The position numbers and the translations under genes were made by a program. Of a stretch of 64,000 nt of DNA, positions 21,939 to 32,829 are shown one piece after another (position 1 is the first letter of the stretch; each line of letters starts with the position of its first letter). The stretch lies in assembly GCA_003439945.1 (NCBI GenBank), contig QVRM01006480.1:62001-126000 (forward strand), given 5' to 3'. The DNA comes from Dermanyssus gallinae. Its lineage: Eukaryota; Arthropoda; Arachnida; Mesostigmata; Dermanyssidae. The notes below the pieces were generated by a model. That model was not told where the DNA came from. It ran no database searches and saw only the letters and a program-made list of their open reading frames with translations.

Positions 21939-21949
21939 TGATTGTTATT
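21939..21949. repeat. Target-site duplication of element J, 5' side
   Basis: Exact partner of 17940-17950. Confidence 0.75.
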
Positions 21950-22677
21950 AATAGCGTTGCTCGGCACATGAACTACGTTATCACAGTAAACAAGTGCACT
22001 TGGTAGAAAGCTGTACTACTCGTATCGAGATACTTGCTATTTGATAGATTTATTTAATACCAGCTACAACTAACCAGGCCTGAAAGGGATGTCTCCGTTC
22101 ATTTCAGCATCTCGCCTGTAGAAGTAACTCTATGACTGTACCGCATCCGTGTTGCTCTCGCAGCGCCAACAGACTCGCATGGCATATAAATAATTTGGCC
22201 TTATCAATGTGAGAAAACCTTCAGAGCGTCAATTAAGCCAACTTTTTTAATAAAGCGTTAGTAATGCGTTTTTGCTTGCTGACGATTCCGACGCTTCCCC
22301 CTGAAGATGGTATTTAAACCAAACTCTCGCTCTAAACGCCTTCAAGTTAAAAATGACAATGACAAGAAAAGAAGGACCAGATGTGCTGCGTGTCGTTTTT
22401 AGGTAACATTTCGAGCAAAGGCACCCTCACGAAACTTGCTTTTTTGGCTGAAGATTTGCGGACTTCCGATAGTGCAATAATTAGCCTAATTTGTTTCCTT
22501 GACTTGTAATTTTATCATGCACGGTTTGACTGGTGATATTGAACTGCTGGACGAAGGCCAAAGCATGTTGTTTGACTAGTTAGCAGGTGCTGTACTTCTC
22601 GCAAAAGTCTATGACTTTACTTACGGTGACGGTCGTCCATCAGAAATATGGTAGCCGAGCCATCTTACACAATCATT
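21950..22677. other. No gene seen
   Basis: AT-rich with no domain-bearing open frame. It contains the site into which the R1 fragment at 22692 was inserted. Confidence 0.4.
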
Positions 22678-22691
22678 GGTTTTGTACAACT
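22678..22691. repeat. Target-site duplication (GGTTTTGTACAACT), left copy
   Basis: 14-bp direct repeat, identical to 23388-23401. Confidence 0.8.
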
Positions 22692-23387
22692 TTTGTTTTG
22701 TTTAGAGGTCTAACTGGAAAATGCGGTTGCACACACGGACACCACAGCAGGAAGTCCCTGCAAGTGTGGGCCGGTAGTGTGGGGCTTCAACCCACTAAAA
22801 ACCAGTCATGTCCCCGTTCCCCAACTGACTGGGAACTACTTACGCATGCATCAAACAGTCAGAGGGGGGAGAAATGCCGTAGCAGTAACAACTATTATTT
22901 GACTATTTACATATGAAACATTAAATAAGCTCATCTGTGTTGTTAACTAGTCAGCGGGGGCGAGTTTTCTTACTCCTGGCGAAAGCTGTCCCTGGGTGCC
23001 GTAGGGAATCGCAAAAGTCGCATCTTGTTGGCCGCTGTCTTAGATTGTAAAATCTTCTTAAAAACCGCTCTTGCCAGGTTCCAGTGTTCCAGGGATTCCG
23101 TCATCTTCAAAACGACGTCGCGTAGATTAAAAATGTGCGTTTTCATTAGAGTCCTTAAGGGGGTGACGCTGTTCCGCCCATGCGGGACACGCCAGAACTG
23201 TGTGCTTTGGAGTGTCCTCGAGTCTATTGCCGCAGTGGACGCACGTGGGGCTGGGGGCCTTCCCGATCCTGAATAGGTAAGAATGAAAGTCGCCGTGCCC
23301 CGTCAAGACCTGGGTGGTGTGGAAGGTGAGCTCCCCACCGGGCCGGTACAGCCAGTCCTTGATGTTAGGAAGCAGCTTGCGGAGCCT
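22692..23387 (-). mobile_element. Short 5'-truncated R1-clade LINE copy with 14-bp TSD
   Basis: A 696-bp insertion made of the ORF2 C-terminus and 3'UTR. The minus-strand 3' end is A-rich (CTAAACAAAACAAAA) and abuts the TSD. The 3'UTR has the TTTTTAGTGGGTTGAAG and CCCCACACTACC stem-loop motif seen in the other R1 copies. The exact 14-bp duplication shows target-primed insertion, with sequence unlike the TA targets of the copies at 52-64 kb. Confidence 0.8.
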
Positions 23388-23399
23388 GGTTTTGTACAA
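23127..23399 (-). pseudogene. R1-clade ORF2 C-terminal zinc-knuckle fragment
   Basis: 90 open codons. KLLPNIKDWLYRPGGELTF leads into QVLTGHGDFHSYLFRIGKA and a C-x2-C-x9-H-x4-C knuckle (CVHCGNRLEDTPKHTVLAC). The first codons are from the host target site, since truncation occurred just upstream of the PNIKDW block. Close to the 52813-55773 protein in this segment. Cannot function alone. Confidence 0.75.
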
Positions 23400-23401
23400 C
23401 T
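23388..23401. repeat. Target-site duplication, right copy
   Basis: Exact partner of 22678-22691. Confidence 0.8.
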
Positions 23402-24439
23402 ACGTTACACGCGTGCCACAAGTGTTGTGAGTAGTCCATATTTTGTTTGGGAGAGAGAGATGAAGCATGATTTCAGTTTTGTCTACTGAAGTGCCATACG
23501 CTGTATACAGTAATTGTTAAACGCAAAAATGAACTTGTTAAATCCATTAACAATAACATAAACTTTCAACCAGCTGCAATGATGATTAGATTATCGCTGT
23601 CTAAAATGTGGTTGCCACTGTACTAAAAAAGTCACACACAGCAATTTGTTATGTGTTTTAGGCGTATTTACCTTCAGACAGGGATTATCTGTTAAAATTG
23701 ATAAAGAAGCCAAACAGTGTCTTTTATGCAGCATTGGCCACCGTTTTCTGTTCGCTCGCCACGTGTGCTCTTCTCGGGGGCCTTCTCTTTTAAGCATGAG
23801 GGCCCTCTGCAACCAGAGAAAATTGTCGACCCAGATTTCTTCTAATTACGGTAAGAACAAGATCTGCAATTACACTCGCAATTATTTCTGTAAGGCTTGT
23901 AACAATTGTAACAATGTACAATTATTTCTGTAATCTCTTGTAACATCTAATAATAGTGAATATTGCAGAGCATTGTTGAGAACAAGGTCCTCTCGCGTGG
24001 TAATGTTAGATGCGGATTTAAATTCCGGGGAAACAAATCAACATTACCATTGCCTCTTCTTTATTAATTTGTGATCTCTTAGATTTATTAATTTAATCAT
24101 ATTAAATATTATTAAAAAAATATGTAATAATATGTAAATATTATTAACAGACGTTACATGGGACCGCGTGCATTAGATGTTACGAGAGGCAGCTCGATAC
24201 GATAATGCTACAGTGCAAGCTAATTTAATACATTTAAAATAAAATGGTTGATTATCATAACATGCTATCCACAGACGCTTGCTCCTTATTTAACTAAATA
24301 AATAACATTACTTATTGGTTACTTGCAAATACACTCGAAAGCACACATCCATCTATATTGAGGAGTTTGCACACGGTGGACATGTTTATGTTGTTCGCGA
24401 TAGTTAAATAAAAGTGTGCTCAAAAAAGAAACAATAATA

Positions 24440-24470
<31 letters not shown>

Positions 24471-24587
24471 TGTTACCAAGCTATTTCCAGTCGTTAAATC
24501 TGAGATTAAGCTCTTTATATATTAATTAGTTCCTTCAGGCCTCTCTCCTAATAATATCAACCGCGAGGAACATTCTGGAATATGTGA
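23402..24587. other. AT-rich, non-coding; (AAT)n microsatellite at 24432-24471
   Basis: No gene recognised. A run of AAT units lies at 24432-24471. The rest is AT-rich single-copy-looking DNA. Confidence 0.4.
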
Positions 24588-24803
24588 TCAAGCGAGATCA
24601 CGTGACAGTTCACATGCGTCGACGGCGGCTCGGAAATAAATAAGCTCCACCTCTGGCGGGGGAGAATTACGTTGAACCACCAGGATAGAGTAATCAGCCC
24701 GGGTCACCCTCTCATAATCAACAAGGCCAACGCAGGTGAAAGAAACTTTAAGAGCAGAACCATTTAACACCAAATCGACCATACCAGTACATTCAAAGCC
24801 CAA
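24588..24803 (-). other. Unassigned open frame, possible host exon
   Basis: 71 codons, extendable upstream in frame through YSCDRLGFECTG. It contains VDLVLNGSALKVSF and RADYSILVVQRNS, with balanced composition that looks protein-like. No transposon motif, clear signal peptide or known domain. I found no decisive splice site. Could be chance. Confidence 0.2.
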
Positions 24804-25949
24804 TCGATCACACGAGTAGAGAGGAGCAAGCTGTACGGAAAAGAGCGACTTAGGGTTTATTTGAGTTAATTAGCACTTGCAGGCACTAGAAAGCTGCACA
24901 TAGTATTGACTAATTGGCCGTAGCAAAAGACTTTGCATATTATCCTTGTATATAGGGAACTTGTTATCGATGGATTTGGTTGATTCGGCCGTCTCGAATC
25001 TATCTTCGGTTACCTTTATTGATTGGTCGCTTTGTTCGAAGTTCATCGCCACTGAATCGATTGCTTCCAACGTACGAGGGCGGATCAAAAAAATCCAATA
25101 ACAAATCTGCAACAAAGCCGAAGGATTTGTTCATTATTCTAAAGGGTTTTTTTCTTTACAAAATAATTCCCACCCGCTGCAGTGCACTTGCGTCACCTTC
25201 GTTCCGACTTTTGCAAACATTTTCTACACGTTTCTCGGAATCAAGTTGAGTTGTTCCTGCGAAGTTCGTTTAGCTGCTGTGAGACGTGATGACGTGAACC
25301 GATGCTGGGCTGAGGCTGATGATGATAGTTGTGCTCTTGTTATGGGTGCTGTAACGTAGGTGGCATAATGCTACGCGGTGTGAGTATGGAGGCTATGACA
25401 GTGTTGTTGGTGGCTGATGATGATGGAGGTGTCGTTGTTGCTGACAGAAGACAGTCGTAGAATGACGACTGCGCGGGTTCACCCCACACACACTATTCGC
25501 ATATATTATCATTCTTGCTGGCTGCACGTGATGGCGGGCTCGTGGGCTGCCCGGTTAAACTGCAGCTTCTTGTACCAATCATTCTATTAAACAATGCGGT
25601 AATCTGTTTACTGCAGTTTCGCCAGGTCTGAGGCTCGGCGCATTGTGTACGTTCCTTTTTTATGCTTTTTATTTTTGGCATTGATTGTCAAGTGCTGACT
25701 GTTGCTTTGGCCGGCCGATGCGACACACCAGTCGTATTTCGACGCCGATCTGGCCTGCAGTGGCCGCTTTGTTGCGCTGTTGAACAGTTTCTCTGCGCGC
25801 CCTGTCCGAGAATGATATCGTAGAGTTTGATGCACGTATTCCATGTTTTCTTAAACTTCTCAGCATTACTTTGGGGGATTGTGGGAATCCTTACGGACAA
25901 ACGCCAGCCCAGCTATGGTGACTAGTCAGAGACTCGCAAACCAGGAAAC
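24804..25949. other. No gene recognised
   Basis: Short open frames on the minus strand at 25493-25900 overlap each other in three frames and show no domain. No repeat I can name. Confidence 0.35.
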
Positions 25950-27600
25950 CAGCGTCTCCCTCCCACCCCCAGGCTTCGGTAACCGCGTGGGCAATGCTTC
26001 AAATCCATAGCAGCGGTGTTGCACCAAGTCCTACATTCTACTCCAATCTAGCATCATCAGGCGCCTCATGCCTGCCTTGGTGCAGCTCAGACTCGTCAGC
26101 CACCGTTAACGCCTTCCACAGCTCCGCCACCTGGGTATGCGCCGAGAATCATTATGTGGAGCGTCCCTGGCTGTCCCTGCCTAATCCCAACGCTGGTTTG
26201 TCTTTGCTGCCTATTTTCCTTAATTTCCCTTTTACCTACGGGCGCTTCGTCTCGACTGGATCGGGGTTTACCGTTAAAACGAGCTTTCCTGGCAGTTTTC
26301 TTGACTACCTTTAAGAACATGATAGCCCCGAAGAGGGCACAGGACCCCTCCACGTCTTCGCCGATGTTAGCATGTGTGCTACAACCTCCTTGATCGGTTT
26401 TCCCCTCACGGTGGCCGCACCCGCGTCTCTGGCGTCTCGGAAGGCCGGACACCGCAGAACTGTGTGCTCGACATTGTCCGTCTCACCTGATCTGCATTAC
26501 GCGCAGATGTCGACACTCGCCTTGTTAATTCTTACTATGTATGTTTGGAACTGGCCGTGCCCGGGCAACACATGTGTCGTACCATAAGACAACTCATCTT
26601 GGTTGCAGTCATACCATGCCTTCAGGTCAGGGACGAAGTGTCTAATCCAGTTCCCCGCGGGCGGCCTTTAGGTCAGGTACGAAGTCTCTAATCCAGCTCC
26701 CTGCGGGCGGCCTTCGAGGGGCTCCCGGCTGCACTGCGACCCATTCTGCATGCCACCGGGCGATTGTCCTTGATCTAGCTATTGTCAAGTCTAAATCGCC
26801 ATTCTTTCCTCTTTCGGTTTGTTCATTTGTCAGCAGATTTCATGGCAGCATGTTGGACAATACCAGTAGGGCCGCAGTCGACACCGTGCGGTAGCCCGGC
26901 AGACACGAATGGCTACCGGCCGCTGTGACGGTCGAAGCGCTCTCCTGTCTTTTGTGTCCTCAGCGCCATGTCTGCCCATACTGGAGCCGCGTATAACGCT
27001 ACCGACTCTGCTACATTTGCCAGTAGGCGCCACCTGCCTTCTGTACAGCCACAGACTTTGTGAACTTTGCCAGCCACATGCTGGATATGCGTCGATCCAT
27101 TGAGACCTTTGTCGAGCACTACTCCGAGGTACTTTGGTGTCTGAGCAAGCTTGACAGGATGATCGTTCAGACGCAGGCGAATGTTCCTTGTTTTCTTCTT
27201 GCCTGTAAGGTACAATGATTCCGTCTTGTGCTGGTCCAGTCCTAGAAAATGGTCTTCCATCCGCTCTGCCACCAGCTCCAAGGCTTCATTAGCGGTATAC
27301 TCCAGGACTTCAGTGTCCCGTGTTGATAACCACCGCCAAGTCATCGGCATAGGCTACCGTCTCAACACCCGCCGGTAAGTCCGGCAGCTTGAGTACCCCG
27401 TCATAGGCTAGGTTCCACACAATCGGCTCCAAGACCGACTCTTGGGGAACGCCCACAGAGCTCTTATACTTCTGGCTGCCGTCCGACACTCTTTTTTCCG
27501 AATGATAGGACGAAATTATCCGGCGAATGTATGGTGAGATGTCCTTGCGACTTATCGTGTCCACGGCCACGTCCCAGCTTATCGAGTTGAAGGCATATAT
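25950..27600 (-). pseudogene. R1-clade LINE ORF2 (RT palm to C-terminus), broken
   Basis: Minus strand. YAFNSISWDV (27595-27565) marks the RT core, then SSVGVPQESVLEP (PQG changed to PQE; near 27460-27425), VAYADDLAVVI (27365-27330), SLYLTGKKKTRN (about 27215-27180), YLGVVLDKGLNG (27140-27105) and VLPGHGQFQTYI (26575-26540) with a CAQCRSGETDNVEHTVLRC knuckle (26510-26455). A 47-bp tandem duplication interrupts it at 26622-26716. Frameshifts are present. It is cut at 27600, exactly where an inverted R1 copy begins. Confidence 0.7.
26622..26716. repeat. Two-copy tandem duplication, unit about 47 bp
   Basis: CAGGTCAGGGACGAAGTGTC... ending GCGGGCGGCCTT is followed directly by a second copy with a few substitutions. 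It lies inside the minus-strand R1 copy, between the thumb and the GHG block. Confidence 0.6.
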
Positions 27601-28290
27601 GATGCGCATCGGCAAGGCCTCGGTTGGCATCTGCGTTTTCTGCTCCTCCGAAGACGCGGACGACGTCAAACACACGATCGTGCACTGTGCGGCCCTTGCG
27701 GGAGTACGTGCCTCTGCGACGCCCGAGCTGAGAGGAAAGACTCTGCAGTACGTGGTGAACTTCATGACGAAGGACGAGACGAATTGGACAAAGGGGCGAC
27801 GTTAGCTCAACACCATCATGAAAAAAAAGCTGAACCTGGCGGCGGCGAGACGAGCCAGCTACGACCAGGTCTCTTTAAGGGGTCGTCAAGAGGAGGAGCC
27901 GAGAGAGGGATCAGCTAGGCCCTCCGGAGGATCTCGACGCATCTCCCCAGGACCGGCAAGCATTGGCAAGGCGCATAGAGCGCTAGAACACGAGACTCCC
28001 CTCTCAGGGTTGTCAAAGTAATGCCAATGCAATCCCGGGCCTTGGGGGTGGGGAGTATATCGGTTTAGTGGGTGCGAGTTCCACACTAGCTGCTGCTAGC
28101 TGCCAGTAGCGCTTGTGCATTTTGCATTTCCAAGACCTTCCAAAAACCCTATCCAACTGTAAGTAGACAAGCGGGATAATTGAGAGGGAAAGGTATTAAG
28201 TGGATAATTGAGTTCTACACTAGTCACGCAGGCTGCTAGTGGGGCATGTGCATCATGCATTCCCAAAACCTCCCAGATCAAAAACGGTCC
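27601..28290 (+). pseudogene. R1-clade LINE C-terminus plus 3'UTR, opposite orientation
   Basis: Plus strand. AYMMRIGKASVGICVFC with SSEDADDVKHTIVHC forms the CCHC knuckle (27598-27690). A basic C-terminus runs to a stop near 28020. The 3'UTR has GGTTTAGTGGGTGCGAG and TTCCACACTA (about 28060-28090) plus TTGTGCATTTTGCATTTCC. Its last section is duplicated in diverged form (28075-28150 and 28208-28280). It joins the minus-strand R1 copy head to head at about 27600, so neither is intact. Confidence 0.65.
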
Positions 28291-28666
28291 TTTGCCCTGG
28301 ATCTGACCCCCTGTGGTTGCTTCCTGTTTAGAAATTTGAAGAACAGTCTTAGTGGAAAGCGTTTTTCCAGCAATTGCGAGGCCAAGGCTGCTATCAAATA
28401 TCTAAAATAATGGTAGGAAAATGTATTGAGCTTCTCGGGGATTACACCAAAAAAGAAAATTCTTGGTTTTCAGTCTCAAAACACTTCGAGCTGTCTCGTC
28501 TGCATGTGAACCTCAATCGAATTATCTAAACACATCATAAATAATTAACTTGTAAATAAAGAAAACACGTTCGCGGTGATCTAACGCACAAGTAAATCAA
28601 GTCTAGAAAAATATGATATGTTTATTTACTAACACATTATTTTCATTTATTTGGAACAGATTTCAG
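28291..28666. other. No gene seen
   Basis: AT-rich. It ends in a pyrimidine-rich stretch and ATTTCAG (28660-28666), a good splice acceptor. Confidence 0.4.
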
Positions 28667-28876
28667 ACCTCCCAATTCCGGCAAAGGACTGTCCCGTACG
28701 ACGCTGAAGGAGCTTCATTTGTCCCGGACATATGGTATAATGGTTGGCAGTCGGTCAGACTATGCCAGAACGTTAAAGTTCTACAGTGTATATTTTTAGT
28801 TTGTTTTGAATGGATTGACGATACTGATGGGGGATGTTACTTAAACAACCGTACGAAATTGATTGCATATCATTAA
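28667..28876 (+). CDS. Possible CD36-family C-terminal exon (weak)
   Basis: After the acceptor ATTTCAG the open frame reads TSQFRQRTVPYDAEG then SFVPDIWYNGW. This resembles the xxFPxxWxxE segment that precedes the second transmembrane helix in CD36-family proteins. It lies downstream of, and on the same strand as, the ectodomain exon at 2369-2940, as a later exon of that gene would. A following run CIFLVCFEW is only weakly hydrophobic, and I cannot fix the exon end or phase. It may be chance similarity. Confidence 0.3.
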   Translation, partial: TSQFRQRTVPYDAEGASFVPDIWYNGWQSVRLCQNVKVLQCIFLVCFEWIDDTDGGCYLNNRTKLIAYH

Positions 28877-30019
28877 AAATATGTGTTAGTGATTACAACA
28901 AGGTGGGCATTTCATTAAGTTTAACCCGTACACTACCTTTTATACAGCCAGCACATGTACCGCTGACTGCGTGGGGCTGCAACAGTTCCGCAACTCCAGG
29001 CTTTAAATAAATATCATCCTAATCCACCGAGATTAAGTGTTTTTTTTCTAATTGGCTGAAACATATCTTAACTGAAATACCGCAAACAACACAGAACTTT
29101 AGAGCCTATTTAATCCAGAGAAAGCTGCTAGCATAAAAACTGTTGCATTAGCTTGTTGAAAATAACAAATTGTCTTAAATATTACAGATAGCGATCTAAC
29201 GACTAATTATAAACGAAAGCGAAATTAGTCACCGGAACGTATAATTGTCCAACACCGATTTTTTCTAACAGAGTTTTCTTATAGGCAAAAGTCATAATTA
29301 GTCTTTCGTCCCAGTTACATGTAGATTTTGCAGAAAACAGTGAGGGTGAGTGGAGCTTCTAGATTAAAAACTCCACAGACCTTCTAGTTGCAGGGTGGCT
29401 GTATTACATTTTGTTTCCACCGACAAGCGTGTAACCGGTAGACAGGAATAAAATGTCAACAGGAGCGTCAGCTTTTTTGCGATCAAGTCAGCGTCGAATA
29501 TGTGCATGCGCTGTTGTTGTGTACACTGTTCGTATATGTATCTCTGTTTCTCTCGGTGTTCTGTCGAACATTTGTTGCTAGAGGCCAGACAAGAGCGCAG
29601 CTGTCGTGCGAAGAAGCTGTATACTCTGCTTGCACCGTCGGGTTGTACTGCATGTCGAGTGCATGTCTAATATTGCACACTCATAATCCCGACATAGTTG
29701 GCATTTCTTAGACAAGAGTGCTTGGCGACCTTAGCAGTTGCTTCGGTTTTGCCGTTACTTTGGGCGGAGTATGGGTAACTCGTAACCTGTGTTATCTGCC
29801 ATGACTTTAAGAAATCGTAAAAGAGTCCCAAACAGTATCGTAGACGTCGTATAAATGGAACTCGATCAGAGCGCCGTGCGTCGGAAGGTGCTTCTGTGTT
29901 TCTTTGGTGAGCTTGCCTGACGAAGCTAAAAATCCAAGATCATCAACTTCTGATATATATAGAAAACACATCAACCGTGATTAGACACTATCCACCCCCA
30001 CACCTTAAAGAATTATTTA
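28877..30019. other. No gene seen
   Basis: AT-rich. Short open frames such as 29502-29711 show no domain. Probably intron or intergenic. Confidence 0.4.
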
Positions 30020-30430
30020 GTGTTTGATTCAGTTGACGAGGCAGGTATGCCAAAAACGAGATGCGTGAAGCACAGAAATGTTTATGGTTCATACCAGGCC
30101 AAACTGTGCAAACACCAGGACACCCTAAAATGTGGCATAAGTGTGTTGATTCTTCTTAGTGTTGCATGCGTCACCGGCGTAGGTCTATGTATATCCATTG
30201 TTTTAACCCTATCCGTAACAACAACTTATCAAGAGCGTCCATATGGCCATGACTATTATTCACTGTGTCACGACCTAATCAATAATCTAATTTTACAGAG
30301 TCTGTCATCAACCTTGCTTGAAAATTGCCTTATATGCTTTTTTCTACCCACAAATGCGCATGTTGGTACAGTGAAATATTGTATGAGTATAGAACAGCCC
30401 TGTGTCATTTCCAGAGGCTGTGTGAGATAA
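30020..30430 (+). other. Open frame with one membrane helix, possible N-terminal exon
   Basis: 136 codons. After a basic N-terminus (KLCKHQDTLKC) comes a strong hydrophobic segment, GISVLILLSVACVTGVGLC (about residues 40-58). It then continues to ISIVLTLSVTTTYQERPYGHD. A short cytoplasmic tail followed by a membrane helix is the layout of a CD36-family N-terminus, and CD36-like exons lie on both sides on this strand. There is no family signature, and a donor at about 30209 (TCC|GTAACA) is only moderate. Speculative. Confidence 0.25.
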
Positions 30431-32829
30431 TCGATACGAAGTTAATCATGTTCGGCAGGGACTAGAATTTGGTGTAAAAATGAAAACTCCTTAGAATAAT
30501 GAATTATTAGTTTCAAAAACAGCACGAGTTATGGAACATTGGGACATAAAATGGTAATTTTCCATTTAGTGTCTTACTATTTTTCTTATGGCCAGAGTGA
30601 TGCTGTAGGTCCAAGAAGATCTGAAAAGACTCCGTCATTATAAGGTCTTTTCAATACAAGCATCAGTAGTATAGATCAAAATAAATCAAGCATTTTAAAG
30701 AAAATCGGTGAAACGAGTTCAGGACTGAGGCTTGGTTATGTCCTACATTAAAATGGAATGAACTTTAGCAATCTAAAATTACGAAAAATCAATTAATTTA
30801 TCCAAGTTGGAGACATTAAATGTATTGTGCGACAAGGAGTTTTCATGTAAATATATTTTTTTATAGAGAAAAAAAATAGCCTTGAGAAGCCTTAGTGCAA
30901 TTGTCGATGGGGATGCACATCTCTTTAACTACTCGCCGGTATGAAAGGGGGATCGTGAATCCCAAGTATATATATACAAATTAATTAAGACACACCATTT
31001 GTCGTATGCATTTTTTAATCTATTCTGTCGAAAGTTATTTTTTGAATATTTTTGGCCCTTGCATCAAGCGTCCCCGTACATAGCAACAGAGCACGTAGAA
31101 GCATTCACGCTTTCTCAGTAGGTCAAAGGGTAATAATATATCCACCTGGCAGATTAAAGATCACGCTTACCATATCTTTTCTTTTCGGGAATACATGCGT
31201 CACTAAAAGCCTGGGTAACCAGTGTGTTTATCTAGTAAGTTCAAAACAATAGCACATAGTGTACACTACTTGCCACTATCCTTTTTTTTCTAAACTTTAC
31301 TTTAGCGTCACGTTTTTATTTTTAGCAATTAAACCTAGGTTGACATGAAATAACGTATGTTTTGTAAAATCTAATAAATAGCTAGTAAGTCTATTGCACT
31401 CGGACAGCAGTTCAGTGTCACCGTCGAACAGGACCAAAACCATGTGCATTTCAACGGCAACAACGTTTGATGTGTGTTTGACACATGTGCATGACGAGTC
31501 CTTAAAATTTTTAAATAACAGACATTCGGTGTGATGCCAGATGCAAGCACTCTTTTTAGGTATGCTTTAAAGCACTCGACACTAATTTGAGGCTCTGGGA
31601 AGAATCAACTATCTCAATAACTCACGGAGCTTCTTGCGACGCGCTAGAAGAACGAGATTTGCCCTTCCTTAAACGGAAGCGCAGCGTGCCATCGGTGACG
31701 TCAGCATGTGGTACTACATGATGGCGCACTTGCCGAGGCTAGCGACAACACAGCTGGTCTCTCCCGGAAAGGGCGCTGTGTCATGCTAGAGATATCGCTA
31801 AACTCGAAAACACGATCCGTCAGCTTTGCGTCGGATTAGAGTACGACGGCAATCTATTCGCAAGCAGGTTGGCTGCTTGCGAATTGTACTGCAATTTGTA
31901 CTCCATCAAGTTCTTATGAATAAATGAATGAAACACATAGCTTTATTCATGAGCACTTACAGATACACTCAAACCCATGCAACCTCTGTACTCAGGAGAT
32001 TGCCCAGGGGCTTGATCAGAAGTCGTGTGCCCCTTACATCAAAATAAATACTAGTAAATAATATTCAAGATCATAATCAAAGAATAACTAAAATCTGAGT
32101 AGATGTATAGTAATCTGCTATTAGTAAATTATCATTTTAATAATTATACGTAAAAAAAGCAGAACGTATATGCAAACAAATATGCTCAAGATAATAATGC
32201 AATTTGAATAATAAAACAGGGGTATTATGTAATCGCGCAGTGATTTTAACTCGACTAAAGCCAATTAAATGTTTATTGGTAACAGGAGGGTATGCCAGTG
32301 ACACGAAGCTACGACGAAGATACATCTTTTTAGAGGCTTTGCTTTTGAAGGCCAAAGTGTTAGGAATGCCAACAATGGCGGGAAGAACTTTATTTCAAAC
32401 GATAAACAAGTAATTCTCAAAACAGCGCGAGGTCAATTCTTAAAACAGCGGTAGTAGAGGTGCAACTCTTTCTACAGTAAAGGCGCAAATATAGGTTTGG
32501 TGAAAATTTCTGTTGGAGTAAGTCGACGTGGCTGAATCACGTCATACGCCATAATTAAATCGTCCCTGAAGAAGTTTTTGGGAGAGTGGAGCCCAGAACA
32601 GTACAACCTGTGCCTAGGCGGTATTGATTTTTATCCGTAGATTGCAAAAAGCATTTTTTAGATTAGAAAATAAATATAGTGCAATCATTAGCATGGATAC
32701 CGCACGTATAAGCGAGAGCCTATATATGCTCTGGTAGTGCCTAGTAGTGCACTATTTATTCAAGCAAGTAAGATGTCATTTAAGATTCTGAGGCGTCTAA
32801 CTCTGCATTAAAAAACTGGCCGGGGGAGG
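30431..32829. other. AT-rich region, no gene recognised
   Basis: Mostly non-coding. It holds one perfect hairpin (31856-31884) within a GC-richer island at about 31640-31930, and otherwise nothing I can name. Confidence 0.4.
31856..31884. other. Perfect 12-bp inverted repeat (hairpin)
   Basis: ATTCGCAAGCAG (31856-31867), a 5-nt loop GTTGG, then CTGCTTGCGAAT (31873-31884). No terminator-type T run and no histone-mRNA stem features, so its role is unknown. Confidence 0.7.

Noticed and set aside
20966..21941. Plus-strand open frames of 190 and 218 codons
   Set aside because: They lie opposite ORF1 of element J and arise from its Ser/Ala/GC-rich codons. No independent motif or start context.
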